Of a DNA stretch of 64,000 nt, positions 22,480 to 33,800 are shown one piece after another (within the stretch, counting starts at the first letter, position 1; every line of letters begins with the position of its first letter). Below the pieces are notes generated by a model. It was given only the letters and a program-made list of their open reading frames with translations, did no database searches and was not told the DNA's origin. Made by a program: the position numbers and the translations under genes. This DNA is from Eutreptiella sp. 'Long Island Sound 2002' (lineage: Eukaryota; Euglenozoa; Euglenophyceae; Eutreptiales; Eutreptiaceae), in NCBI GenBank assembly GCA_964036045.1, contig OZ038378.1:184104944-184168943 (forward strand), given 5' to 3'.

Positions 22480-23834
22480 TAATGGGGAAGCACCCAAAGA
22501 CTGGTTCCCATTTGAGGTTTTTGATGAGGTCCATGGGACCCCTTTTCGTCCGTAGAAGCGTAAGCAAGGGCATGCGGTTGAGTTAGAGGATGGAGGTTTG
22601 CTGGGGTTTGCTGCTTTCAAGGACCCACACACTTCTTTGGATGAGGGTGCAGAGGCAAAAGTTCCTTTGAACGTTCAAGATTTGTCACCAAACGGGCAAG
22701 TGGCGATACTAACATTGAGGATATGAGGATTTGGACCGGCCGAGTGATGTTGCAAGTAGCTCCTCTTCTGACTTTTTGACGCAACTGGCCCAAATTCCAC
22801 GTGTGACTCAAGCCCAATCCTCCAACCCCTCTCACTGTACCCCGCTGTTGGAGTTCACGTACGATGCGACTGTGGCGGCGTTGCGGGCAATAGAGAGTGG
22901 TAGTTTTTGCATGAGTGGGTAGTGATTGAGTTTAACGCAATTTCTAGGACGCATGCACAACCTGCCCGTGGGAGGTAAGAAGGGTGATCTCTTGCAACAA
23001 GTAAAGACACATTTCTACGGGATGTACCAATAGTGATATGGTTCTAACCTTTCGATGGCACGTTGAGTGGTTTCGGAGAAGGATGGTGCAGGTGTGGTGT
23101 AAGCAGTGAGGAATGCACAGGCTTTTGCGTGGTTGTCTATTGATCGAATGCAACCCGGTTTGTCTTTTATTCATTTTGCCCAAAGTCGTTGATTGTTACC
23201 TTTGTATTTAGCCGCACCATCGGCCAAGGATTATTCGGGTGGTCGAACGCTTTAGCACTGAATTTTGTACAAGAATATGCATCTATTCCTGTTCCTGTTG
23301 CATGTGGATTGTGTAGGGTGTCAGGTAGGGCTGGGAACCAATGGTTGAGCATATGAGCTGCACGAGGTCTTTTTGCAAAAGAGCAATTTCGGAACCCAGG
23401 TTTCACCAGAAACCCCAGTTTGGCACCACTGTCCTTTTCCCTTTTCAGCAAGCAGGGGGCCGCGCGCCTCCCTGCTGGGAACCAGGAGCAGGGAATCTGC
23501 CAAACACTTTTTTGTTTCTTAAGGAACTCTACTACCGTACTCTACTCTGCGGTTGGTACATGGGGAGCTGAGGAGAGAGCCCTTGAGCAGGATCCATCCT
23601 TGGGTAGGTAGCCCACCCCAAACAATCAAGGTGGAGCTGGCCAAGCATGTGCTACGCAACTATTAGGGCACCTCGGCGTAGGCATTCAAATGTTTCGCGT
23701 AGGCTGTTGTTTGTGTTCTTGGGGGATAATTCGCCAACTCTATGGTGAATCACCGCAAAAGGTGAGCACAACCGAAGTACTCCCCCTTGTCCTAAGGAGC
23801 ACCTAATGTGGCGTGCGTGCGGTGCGGAGAATAG
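22480..23834. other. Non-coding stretch, nothing recognised
   Basis: Short frames only. A minus-strand frame at 23451-23167 has no motif or splice support. Confidence 0.4.
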
Positions 23835-23859
23835 GTGGTGGCCCAACTACACACGTACA

Positions 23860-24023
23860 ATTACTACTTTGGGGACCCCTTGTCCGGGGGATATGTAGCC
23901 ATTTCAAATTCCTCCCTTTGTTGGGGACACCGGCATGTTTGGAGGCATGTTTTCGAGTGCAATACTTGTCATCTCCATTATTGCGGTGATTGTTTTAGCA
24001 CCTGCACCCGTGGGGATGAATAG
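23860..24023 (+). pseudogene. Transposase Cys-rich finger remnant
   Basis: The frame reads SLCWGHRHVWRHVFE, then CNTCHLHYCGDCFSTC and a stop at 24023. The CxxC...CxxC spacing matches the finger at the end of the 21-kb transposase (CSTCDLYLCRGC). A TGTAGCCATTTC block precedes it, as in the other repeats of this family. Confidence 0.45.
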
Positions 24024-24269
24024 CTAGCATGCATAGGCAGTGGGTTGCCAGCTGCATTATTGTTCCTTTCCTTTTGGCATCCACACATTTGGGGATGGAT
24101 TGCTGTCACACATCAAATTAATTCATTGAGTTGCCCTTTTGCTTGGGCAATGTTTGTGGAAAGGAGTGATGTTTACACAGGTTTTGTGCCTGAGGGTTTG
24201 CTCTCCAGGGTTCGCTCTCCCGAGGGGCATTTTGGGAGAGGGTCAAAAGCCAACCCCCATTCAAGGTAA

Positions 24270-24300
24270 ACCTGCTGTAAAAGTAGCACGCCGTGCAAGC
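24270..24300 (+). repeat. AAAAGTAGCRCGCC terminal-motif block
   Basis: AAAAGTAGCACGCCGTGC matches blocks at 25756, 50805 and, inverted, 33610. These look like the ends of related non-autonomous elements. Confidence 0.5.
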
Positions 24301-24796
24301 GCAGCGCGGATGCTCTCCCTAACATGGGCTTGCGCAAACCCCATCCTTCTGCATTTTTGGGCCTTCTTTTTTTTGCTAGTGTTTTTGTTATTCCAATCCA
24401 ACAAAAAACTCGGGTTGTAGCTTTGTGCAGGCTGCAGGAAGGGTCAATATGGGTGTCAAAGTATTGGTGTAGCTGTATTCCTATGTGCTCTCGTGTCCTG
24501 GGGTGTATGCCAGCCTGTTGGACGACCTTCTGTACTCATGAATAATCCTGTCTTCACCGCTAGACTCCTATCACATACCAGCAGTAACAAACAAGGAGTC
24601 TGTGCCTGCTTGAGTTTTGGGTCTCTACACAAGGGCTGTTGTCCATTCGCATTGTGTATGAGCGCAAGGGCCATGAACAAGAGCATGATGCCCCCATGGA
24701 TTGTGTCACCTTCCCCATATTATCACCTTCATGTTTTGAGGAGTAAGGTTGGCTTGTGTTTGCAACATGTGTCCATGGTATGTGCCACGCGGTAAC

Positions 24797-25000
24797 ATGG
24801 GCTTGTCCAAACACAGTGACCTGGAACCCATGGAGGAGAACCCATGGGTTGGAACTATGGAGGAGTCTGGGCAGCTGTTTGATCCAGACGGTGCAGTCGA
24901 CTCAGGGGCAGAGCCGTCGGAAGTGGAGGGCATGGGATTGTCCTCCTCTTCAGAGTCAGGCAATGATGGATTCTCCACGGATGTCACTGATCGGGCATGA
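24797..25000 (+). CDS. Acidic Ser-rich open frame, hypothetical
   Basis: ATG at 24797 opens MGLSKHSDLEPMEEN. A strongly acidic stretch follows (DGAVDSGAEPSEVEG, SSSSESGNDG), then TGA. The composition is protein-like, as in the acidic N-terminal tails of some transposases, and it lies near finger and TIR remnants. No family recognised. It may be an exon or a relic. Confidence 0.25.
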   Translation: MGLSKHSDLEPMEENPWVGTMEESGQLFDPDGAVDSGAEPSEVEGMGLSSSSESGNDGFSTDVTDRA

Positions 25001-25755
25001 GAGAGGGCACAAGAGTTGTGCTAACCGGCGGTGTGGGAAACTAATTATGGTATAGAAGGGCAGGAGGGTAATCAAGAGTATACCTGACGTGGCCTAAGGC
25101 ACAATTTTGACCCGAGACCTCATCTTTGCCGGCGCCTTGCTGGACTGAATGAACAATGTGTGGGGGTGCCTGACGGCGCCTTGCTGAACGATCTGGACAT
25201 TGTGTGTCGCGGTGGAGCCGCATGATACTTGACGTACTGTTTGAATGCCACAGTGATATGGTGAACCTGTGTTTCCCCACTTTGCCCCCTGAACCAGAAC
25301 CTGGCCTGTGTTAGGACCCCCGCGCATTATGGCCCGGGTACATCGACAACATGGCCGTGACCAAATGTGCCGACAAACGACCCACGCGGGAGTGCTCTTA
25401 TTCCGACGTCCGCCACAAGGTGTGTGATCACACGCAACACAAGCGAGTCATCATGGAGAAATCATGGAGTAGATCCCCAGTCATCGTCAAGAGTCCGAGG
25501 CCCACAGTGCATACAAACGTGAGCAAATGCAGCGCAATGGGGAGGTGGACTTCTCGCCAGAATGGCCACACGGCTACCGGTCCCAGACTACGATCCCATC
25601 CGACCAGAGGATATAGCAGTTTGTGGCAGTCTGTTCAATGTTGTGCATGGATGGTTTGTTGCTTCATTTGGTAGGCAAGAGGCAGCTGTTGGTCTACTTG
25701 GGGCCTTCATACGGTAATGGTAAACTTGGGGACTCAATTTGGGAAGGTCATCATA

Positions 25756-25780
25756 AAAGTAGCGCGCAGGGCGCGCTCAG
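25756..25780 (+). repeat. AAAAGTAGCGCGC terminal-motif block
   Basis: AAAAGTAGCGCGCAGGGCGC is another copy of the GC-rich end motif shared with 24.28, 33.61 and 50.81 kb. Confidence 0.5.
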
Positions 25781-25839
25781 GGCAAATCCTCAGGGGGGGG
25801 GTTATTGCTCACCTGCATTAGTTGAACACATTACACCAC

Positions 25840-26113
25840 GGCGGCGCACCGTGTGCTGTGCGCAAAGCCGGCTGTTTTCCACCGCTAGTAACTACGGGTC
25901 CCAAGGTCCTAAATTCTGCACCCCACAGCCCCGGCTGGTACGCTAGGGATTTTTTTGCCTTTCGGTCTCATACTTGCCACGGGTCCCAGGGTCCTGAAAT
26001 CTGCACCCCGTGCGGTTTTGAATTGAACATGCATGCTTCCGTAGGTGGGTGGTTTTCAGGGGTGTTCCCGAGATAAACAACGTAATAACTGGCGCTGTGC
26101 AAAAACGCCCCCC
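25840..26113 (+). mobile_element. MITE-like deletion derivative of the 21-kb DDE element
   Basis: The left part, GCGCACCGTGTGCTGTGCGC then TTTTCCACCGCTAG, matches the left interior of the 21-kb element. The right part, CATGCTTCCGTAGGTGG to GTAATAACTGGCGCTGTGC and ACGCCCCCC, matches its right end (22142-22244). The coding region is missing. A 75-bp block (GGGTCCCARGGTCCT) is duplicated inside. Confidence 0.6.
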
Positions 26114-26443
26114 AGTGGCCCGTGCCGTGACCGTGGTAGTTGAACGCTTTGGCTCCACCGGCACATCGTAAGGATGCCTGCAAACCGCTGATTGCCCAAA
26201 AAGATTTCCCACAGATATAACAGCCATACACTGTGAAAAGAAGAGCTGTGTTTGAGGTGTCAATGGGTATGCACCTAACAAGGTAACTGCTGCTGAGCCC
26301 TTCCCCCTGTCCTGTATACCTCTTGTGCAGAAATCTTTTTGCCCCTGAGCACTGGCAGCATTCTGCCAACGTGTATTCCGGTCCAACTAGTGGTCGCCAC
26401 ATGAAAAGTGCTCAAAAAGAGCTTGCAATTTAAGGGCATTCAC

Positions 26444-27224
26444 AGATGCAGTTTTCAACACAGTTTTCAACACGCTCAGCAAGCACGGGACATATACCAC
26501 AACGCTCACATAGAGGCGGTGGCGAGACAACACCTGCACACCCTACACATGGGCTACACCAACGCACTGACGGCTAAAACAGACTACTGCAGGCTCGTCA
26601 CAGAGGTAGTCGACGAACAGAGACAAGCACAACGACTGCAGGACACACGCGCACACCTATACCAAATACGTAGGCAATGGTACGAACAAGCGAAGGCCGA
26701 CACAAAGATGTGGTACGCTGACGCAAAACTGCTGCTGATGGTCAACGACCGATACCGGAGGCTGAGCGCTGGCACCAACAAGCTACTTGACCTGCACCAA
26801 CAACAAGCGACCTACATGTGGCAGCAGCAGACCCACCTGGCTGCCATGGCACAGTACTACCAAGACGCCTGCAAACACAAGACAACACAATACTGGCAAA
26901 CAACCCGACCAGCCCGACAGACAATATACCTGATACGGAAGCGACCGCGGGAGCACTGGGACCCCACCTTGTGGGAAGTCCCGTTGCAACCGCTACCGAA
27001 ACGCCACAAAACGCACTGGGACCCAAATGAGTGGGAAGTACCAATGACATGACCACACCAACCTCAATGGGAAACCATGGGGGCACAGTCACGAGCTGCA
27101 GCCCGTATGCATACCCTGGCTTCGCCGAAATCTGTATCTTACTTCGAACTTGGTCCACTGTGGCCCTTGGCACTTATGAACTGGCCTTTTTGATCAAAAA
27201 AAAAAAAGATGCAGTTTTCAACAC
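26444..27224 (+). mobile_element. Retroposed insertion with 18-bp target duplication and poly(A)
   Basis: AGATGCAGTTTTCAACAC occurs perfectly at 26444-26461 and 27207-27224. The right copy directly follows a 12-A tract (27196-27207). Between them lies an intronless coding frame and a 3' untranslated-like stretch. A perfect 18-bp direct repeat with an A tail is the hallmark of target-primed reverse transcription. A 12-bp partial copy, AGTTTTCAACAC, is repeated at the 5' junction. Confidence 0.75.
26462..27052 (+). CDS. 5'-truncated retroposed coding sequence: Gln/His/Tyr-rich helical protein
   Basis: A 196-codon frame runs from the 5' junction to TGA at 27050-27052. It also reads upstream into the flank, to 26408, by chance. 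It is strongly helical and Gln-rich (EAVARQHLHTLHMGYTN, VDEQRQAQRLQDTRAHL, WQQQTHLAAMAQYYQ), as in a coiled coil. It ends in two related repeats, EHWDPTLWEVPLQ and THWDPNEWEVPM. The source gene or element is not in the window. It could be the tail of a LINE open frame or a processed copy of a cellular mRNA. No catalytic motif is visible, so no function is assigned. Confidence 0.5.
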   Translation, partial: SFQHAQQARDIYHNAHIEAVARQHLHTLHMGYTNALTAKTDYCRLVTEVVDEQRQAQRLQDTRAHLYQIRRQWYEQAKADTKMWYADAKLLLMVNDRYRRLSAGTNKLLDLHQQQATYMWQQQTHLAAMAQYYQDACKHKTTQYWQTTRPARQTIYLIRKRPREHWDPTLWEVPLQPLPKRHKTHWDPNEWEVPMT

Positions 27225-27471
27225 TGCACACTATGAAATATGGCTCAGGGGGTTTCGCAATCGATTCTTTGTGAGGGTCTGCACACTTTACTCTCCTGCC
27301 AGCCATGATGCTGACAAATGTGTCTGCATTGAACCGCTGTCACATGGATTGATTCTTGGACATGCAGATCACTTGTTATTTGATTTTTTGTATTGGTCAT
27401 CTAACATTCCTGCCAACTTGAAATTGAGGCAGGGCAACAAGGGGCTATGGATACCAGCAAAGCTTACCTGA
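27225..27471 (+). pseudogene. Coding-like frame interrupted by the retroposon
   Basis: With the insert and one target copy removed, 26410-26461 reads directly into this segment. The joined text includes DAVFNTAHYEIW, and further on FRNRFFVRVCTLYSP and LSHGLILGHADHLLFDF, to a stop at 27471. The restored frame is free of stops, which suggests an older coding sequence was the target. No family recognised. Confidence 0.3.
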
Positions 27472-27844
27472 GATGGGATTGCAGGCTGCTTGTGCCATGA
27501 AGGTCATCATGTCTTCCTTCGCCCACTTAGCAACCTCAGCATGAGCTGTGACATCATGTGTGCAATCCCACTACCTCCCTTTGTCCTGGGGACAGCGATA
27601 TTGTCCTTTAATACATGGACAATCAAATTCCGGGAGTCTACGCCTCTAGTTTTGCTAGAGGCTGTGGCTCCACATACCCCATTGACAGCCGCTGCAATCT
27701 ACTTGGTTGGACTTATTGATTTAACAACAATCTTGACGTAAATGTACTCCTCCTCTTTTCCCCTGTTTTGTCCCCATTTGTGTGTCTACCTTGTTCTTGG
27801 AGGGGGCTGCTTGCATGGGTGTTTGTTCATTGTCTAGTGGGTAA

Positions 27845-29460
27845 CAAATTAGTGGGCTCAATGGGCCCAAAATATCGCAAAATGAGCCTTGGAAAGTTAC
27901 CTTTTATGCATATGTTTTCGAGTTCCACCTTCCCATGTTGTGTTTGACTGCAATGGAATGCGTTGGGCACCCTTGTGATCCTGCTTGTGATGAAAAACAA
28001 TTATGAAGGGGATCACTTGCAAGCCATTTTCTCGCTGTCGTGTTTGACTGCAATGGAATGCGTTGGGCACCCTTGTGATCCTGCTTGTGATGAAAAACAA
28101 TTATGAAGGGGATCACTTGCAAGCCATTTTCTTGCTGTCAACACCCTTCAATGCCCCATTTTGGCATCGCTGAGTGGTGCCCAGCGCACATGCTAGGGTA
28201 GGGTTACGGGGGTCACATGTGGGTCCAAAAGTGGTCAAAAATGAGTGTTTCCAAAGTTGTTCCTAGACCACTTGGGGTGCTCAAACAAGTGGTTGAAGGC
28301 CATTTTGAGCCACTTTTGACCCACATCAGCCCATTTATTCAGGAACTCACATTGCAGTATAAGGGGTTCTGGGGGAATGCGGGAATTTAGGCAGTTTGGG
28401 TGCCTAGCATGCCCATGAAGGAGGCTATTTGCATTGGAACCAACCTAGATGATGAACAATTTGACCACTGCTCAGTGCGTTTTGCACCCAAGTAGTGGGC
28501 TCAACAGCCCTTTTTTGTGCCCAAAATGCTGCAAAATCAGCCGTGAATAGCCCCTGTTTTGCCTACTTCTTTGAGTTCCACCTACCCATATTGTGTTTGA
28601 CTACCATGGATTGCGTTGGACACTTTTGTGGTGACAAATACCCTCCCCCCACCCCCCCCGTGTCGTTCCCCACCCCTTGTCGTTCCCCGGGGGGGGGGGG
28701 GGGGGCGTCACTTGGTCAACCCAAAATTTTTCGTTGCGGCTCATTATGTTGTTGTGTGGGTGGCTGTGTTGTGGGGCACTACCACTTGCATCCCTTGCAC
28801 TCATGGCATGACATTTTGCTCACTTTCGCTGAAATGGAACTTGACAACACAACCATGTTTCCCCCTGGGACAAGTGGTGAGCACGTGCAAGAGTTCAAGG
28901 TGAAGTGGAGCAGGACCAAGAAATTTTACACCGAGCCGGTCAAGGAGTAGGTCTCCGTACATTGGCAGCCCTTTGAACGCATCCTATGCTGAGTGCTTTC
29001 GTTTTATGCTGCAATTTCTGTGCCTGCAAATGTGCGTGTACGGTTGGGGTGTGGTCCCCCAGGGGGGGTTGGGGGACCGTCACTTGGTGACCATCCCCCA
29101 GGGGGTGGTGGGGGACCGTCTTCCCTGGGGTGGGGAACGACACGGGGGGGGGGAGGGCAATGATGAAGGGATCACTTGCAACCTATTTTCACGCTATCAG
29201 CACCCTTTGAGGCCCTATTGGTAGCACGGTGTGGTGGAGCGCCCACAGTGCACTAGCCACGGTAGGGTTACCGGGGTCACCTGCGGGTCCAAAATGGTTG
29301 TTTCCGAATTTATTCCTATACCACTTGTGGTGCTCAAACAAGTGGTTTAAGGCCATTTTGACCCACTTTTGACCCATTTTGGCCCATGCAATTTCTCAAA
29401 AAGCCTTGAAATGGGCAATTTTGGGACTCACGTCGCAGTAAGGGGGGCATGGTGGGAATG
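27845..29460. repeat. Two diverged duplicate blocks of about 0.6-0.9 kb
   Basis: Block A (about 27845-28400) and block B (about 28490-29460) share their landmarks in the same order: AGTGGGCTCAA, GAGTTCCACCT, TGTGTTTGACT, GGATCACTTGCAA, GGTAGGGTTAC, GGTGCTCAAACAAGTGG and GGGAATGCGG. Block B has extra G-rich insertions (28640-28710, 29050-29150). Confidence 0.75.
27941..28140. repeat. 100-bp tandem duplication, two copies
   Basis: TGTTTGACTGCAATGGAATG starts at 27941 and 28041. The two 100-bp units are almost identical, so this duplication is recent within the older block A. Confidence 0.95.
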
Positions 29461-30786
29461 CGGGGGGGGGGGGGGGGCGTTGAACCGAAAGGGGGGCAAA
29501 AAATAGTGTCAAAAAACAGGTTTTCCAAACATGCCCCCAAATCATTTGGGATGCTCAAATCATTGGTTTTTTTTGCCATTTTCAGCTACCTTTGAGCCAT
29601 GCCCCCCCTTGTTGGGCCCCATGTACCTTCTGTTCCCTCCCCACCAGCTCGGTCCCAATATCCAGTCTTGATGAGGGTTGGGGGTCCTCTCTCCAGTTTG
29701 GGCGTAACGGAACACTTTTTTTTTCTGTTAAGGACCCCCCTGCTCCCTGCGAACACCCCCAAGGCCCACCCCAGCTCCCTCAACCGCCATCCGGTCGGAG
29801 AGAAGGCAGCCTGGGAAGAAGGGGCAGTTGAAGTTGGACGCTTTTCTGCGCCCCCCTTCTGGATGAGCCAGAGGCTGTGCAGCTCACTGGTGAATCTAGC
29901 CCCCCAGGACTATGTGCCTGTCTCTCAGTAGAGCTGAACAGGCATCCCAGCAGGCAGTTTAGCAATTATTTGCTTTGCGTCATGGGTCGGTTGTGTTCCC
30001 CCGGGGGCGGGGGGGGGGGGCACCTTGCTTGCCTTGATCAATTGCACCCACAACACGTGGACCCATGCATCGCTCTCTCTCGTTGTGTATGCAAACACGT
30101 TTGCGTAGCGTGCGTGCAAATGATGCTCGTTTGGCACAAGAAAACGAATTGTGTTGACACGCAAAAATGCGGTTTTTTATGCACAACGATTGTACGTTTG
30201 TCGGCAAGTTCTCTCTTGGCAACATGATCCATTGCTCGTCCATGCATGAATGTGTGCAAGCCCAACTATCGAGATCTGCAAGTGCATTAACAGAGTACAT
30301 TAGAGATCAGCCTTGTGGCTGGATAGGGGTCAATTTCTGGGTCAATTGTCATCACACAACCTCACCACCGTCGTCCCAAGCAACCAAACAAACACTTTAT
30401 GGATGCCTCGTGCAATTGTTCGTGTTCCCCTCCGTATGTAGTCTCCGTTGCACGATGTGATTTTGCTTGTGCTACGGCCATTGCTTTGCGCTGCCAAAGA
30501 GTTACCCACAACCAACAAAATGCTACAATCATGTACACACTCATACTTTCTTATTGCACAACGCATGTTTGCAACGTTTGCAAGATTGCGATTGTGCAGG
30601 GCTTCTCACGATTGTGGTGTTACATGGATGAAGCGTGGAATCACATTCAAGGAATTGAAGCCTTTGTACCAATCGATGAACGATCTTGTGGACCAAAGGA
30701 TTTTTACCATGTTGCTCATTGCATTTTTGTTTCTCGAACCTGTTTTCTGTGTTTACAGTCTTTTTTACTGTGAATGTCGTGAGATC
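29461..30786. other. Region upstream of the SR-protein gene, nothing firm
   Basis: It has a G run near 29463 and another near 30008. It may contain the 5' untranslated region and promoter of the SR gene. A polypyrimidine/AG acceptor-like site at 30757-30758 suggests a 5' UTR intron. Confidence 0.35.
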
Positions 30787-30895
30787 ATGCCCCCTGGACA
30801 TCGAACTCTGTTTGTAGGGGGTCTTCCCCGAGAGATGAGAGAGAGGGAAATCGAGAAGATTTGGGGAAAATATGGAGATGTGAAGAAAATTCATG
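30787..30895 (+). CDS. SR-protein gene, exon with start codon and RNP2
   Basis: MPPGHRTLFVGGLP then REREIEKIWGKYGDVKKIH. The preferred donor is G/GCAAGT, a GC-AG intron. The join then reads KKIHGYAFVEF, which is canonical RRM spacing. The alternative GT donor at 30923 would insert about ten extra residues. Confidence 0.7.
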
Positions 30896-33800
30896 GCAAG
30901 TATGGGCTTCCGACATATTTGTGGTGTATCGCACTGTTTCGCGTGTCTTTTGAGGCAACAAAAGCGCCACAATCATTGGCAAACGAGAAATATGCCCCGC
31001 AATTCACGCATGAATAGATGAATTGCTCGTCATCGATATATGCCTTCGCTTCGACATACTGATAGCCTTTATCAAGTGCATTGTGGTGTTTCGATGCATG
31101 TATCCGTGCGTCATGAATCCATGTGCAAAACAACCTCTGCATGCGTTATTTGTATTACGTAAAAAGGTGCAACAATGTACAACAATGGCAGCAATTACAG
31201 CAACATTGTCAATTGGCTTGATCACGATGGTTGGCAACAACAATGCAATCAAGTCAAATAGCCTACGGTTCAATGCGCAACTTGCCTTCTCGGATGTTGC
31301 AACAACATGTGTACAACAACATTCGCGATTGGCTTGATCACGATGGCAACAACAGCAATGCAATCAAGTCAATTAGCCTACGGTTCAATTCGCAATTTGC
31401 ATTCTCCGGATCTATGAAGAGTTGAAGAGTTGAAGGCCGGAAAAAAGTCAAGGCATGGTCTAACAATGTGAGTACACATGAACTCGAGGCAAACTTGCAT
31501 TGCTCAATTACGGTTGCAATGTTGTGGAGAGTGGAACGCCCGACATGCGCAACGGGCAATGCGAAATCACGCCACATAGCCCTTGGACAACCATTGGCAA
31601 GGTGGATTGAATGGAGTGACGACCAATAGTTATTTTCACTTTAAAGCAAATGACACCATTGTTGTCAACCAAGGCGATTCTCCAAATGCTCACGGCTTTG
31701 TGTATGTCTCCTCCTCCTTCTTCCTCTTCGAACGGCTTGACATCCCACCAGTTGCGTTTGCAACGTGCGGTTGCGTTCGCAACGCATTTTGTACCATAGC
31801 ATACATGGACCGTTTATTTCCTCAGGCAAGGCTATGCGTTTGTCGAATTTTGGAGTGAGGCCGACGCCGATGAGGCAATGTACCAAACAAAAGGAATGAA
31901 ATTGCAAGGCGAGGTATCCTTGTTTCAATATTCCGGCATGCTCAACAGTGCCTTTCTCGAGGCGCGCACAGTCCGATGGCAACTTATGTCGCAATGCTAG
32001 CAAATTGCTCATGACCGAGTGAAATCTCATTGAAGTGGCGAACAACATTTAGAAGTTGGGCGCATGGTGGATGACGATGTGTGTGCCGTAACGTACGGTG
32101 GGCGATGATACAATGTTGAACCTCTTCCCGCTGGGCTTCCACTTTCCGGGATTTTGGCCGCCAAGTGCCACCACAGACGCTATGGGCTAGGTGGCTAAAG
32201 TGGGAGGTAAAATGGTTTGGATGCCTTGGGAGATGAGGTGGATGGCTTTGAAAGCCTTGGATTTGGGTTCGGGGCTGTGTCCCAATTGTTCCTCGGGGCA
32301 TGTGTTGTGACCATAGGCATTCCGACCCCGGTCAATTGTTAACTGTTGGCTTTTGGAAGACCCACTACTTTTCCCACTTCACGGACGCATGGTTTACAGG
32401 ATCTCACAACAATTCAACAACATTTTGACCATTCCTTGCATACGGTCCCTTGAGTGGTTTCCTCTTGTGTGTGCTATTGTGAGGGCAGACAAGGACTCCT
32501 CCTCAAGCGGTTTGGCCTGAGGATCCGTGTACGACCACCTCTCTGCCTGATTGAGCACGATGGGGTCGTGTGTTTTCGCCCAGATCCCCGTCCTCCATGG
32601 TGCCCACGCTGACTCATAGCGCCTGAGCAATGGCGAGTTATGGCATATGCGAACGAACAAACCTAGCTGCTCGGAACCGTGCATTCGGGTATAAAGGTAA
32701 AGGAAAGTGTTGGTGGCCACTTTTTCGATGGTGGTCTCGCGCAGCAGTCATGAGCCGCTTTTGCCCCATGCCAAGGTGTTCACATGGGTCCGGGACGGTA
32801 TGCATCAGCGCCCCATGAGCACGGCCTGGCCGCCATCGTGTACGTGCGCGACCCACGCTGTCCATATGACCCCATGCAGCCTTGCTACCGAGGAGTGCCC
32901 TCTGATAGAAATAAAACCACACACCTCACAGCGCGAGTGCTGATGAACAGGCAAACACCTACAGGCGCCTCAACCTCCAGTTGAAGGTTCCTTCCATCGA
33001 GCCTTTGTGAGCAACATGCAGGCCTTGAGACACTGAGAGGCATACAAAGAGGTGGGGCGGTCGCAGAATCTAAGCGCAAAGGTGTGGCCCTGTCATTACA
33101 ACTGTCTAGCACAATAGTTGAATGGCAGCGGTGGGTAGATAGGTGGCTGGCGGTCACGCTTCAGGATTTGTGTGGGCACTTGTTTGCGTGCTTGCCAGGG
33201 TTATTTGAGAATTCTTTCTCTCCTTGTTCCTACTCTCCCACACCTCCGCCGTAAAAATGTCAAATCTCAAGTGCTCACGCCACGGTGTTTTCATGTGTTC
33301 GTGTGATGGATGCGAACACATGTGTTGGATGCGAATGCATGCGAAACCCTTCCGGCTTTTGATTCCCATTTTGCACCTTGTCTAGGTGCTGACCATCAAC
33401 ACATGCCTAAGTGGTGGTGGTGGCGGTGGCAAGGGCGGCGGCGGCCGCGGTGGTCGTGGCGATGGGGGGGATCAAAGTAATCGGTATGTCCAACTTGTGA
33501 CGTTTGTTTCATGACGTTCGTGATTTTGGAAGCCGCAACGGTGCGTCGGAAGAACTAGCCTCCTCAAAGCGATGGATTGGCCACGACAAGGTCAAAGCGG
33601 GCGCGCACCCGCCGCACTACTTTTGTACTAACTATCCCGACTATCCCAACTGGTGTAGAACACAGTGTCCCCAATACTCAACTCCATAACAAATAGCAAA
33701 AGAGGTCTGAGGATCACCAACGGGAAAGGGGCCAGTCCATATCCCCAACTGGAAAGGGGCAAGTCCATGAGGCGCACCATCCCTCCCACCCACCCACTCA

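Noticed and set aside
20886-24000. Dinoflagellate spliced-leader relics (GTAGCCATTT)
   Set aside because: Only a 10-base match, repeated within a known local repeat block and lacking the rest of the leader.
33495-33640. Possible extra SR exon (DVRDFGSRNGASEELA)
   Set aside because: No acceptor precedes it, and the neighbouring exons already join to complete an Arg codon.
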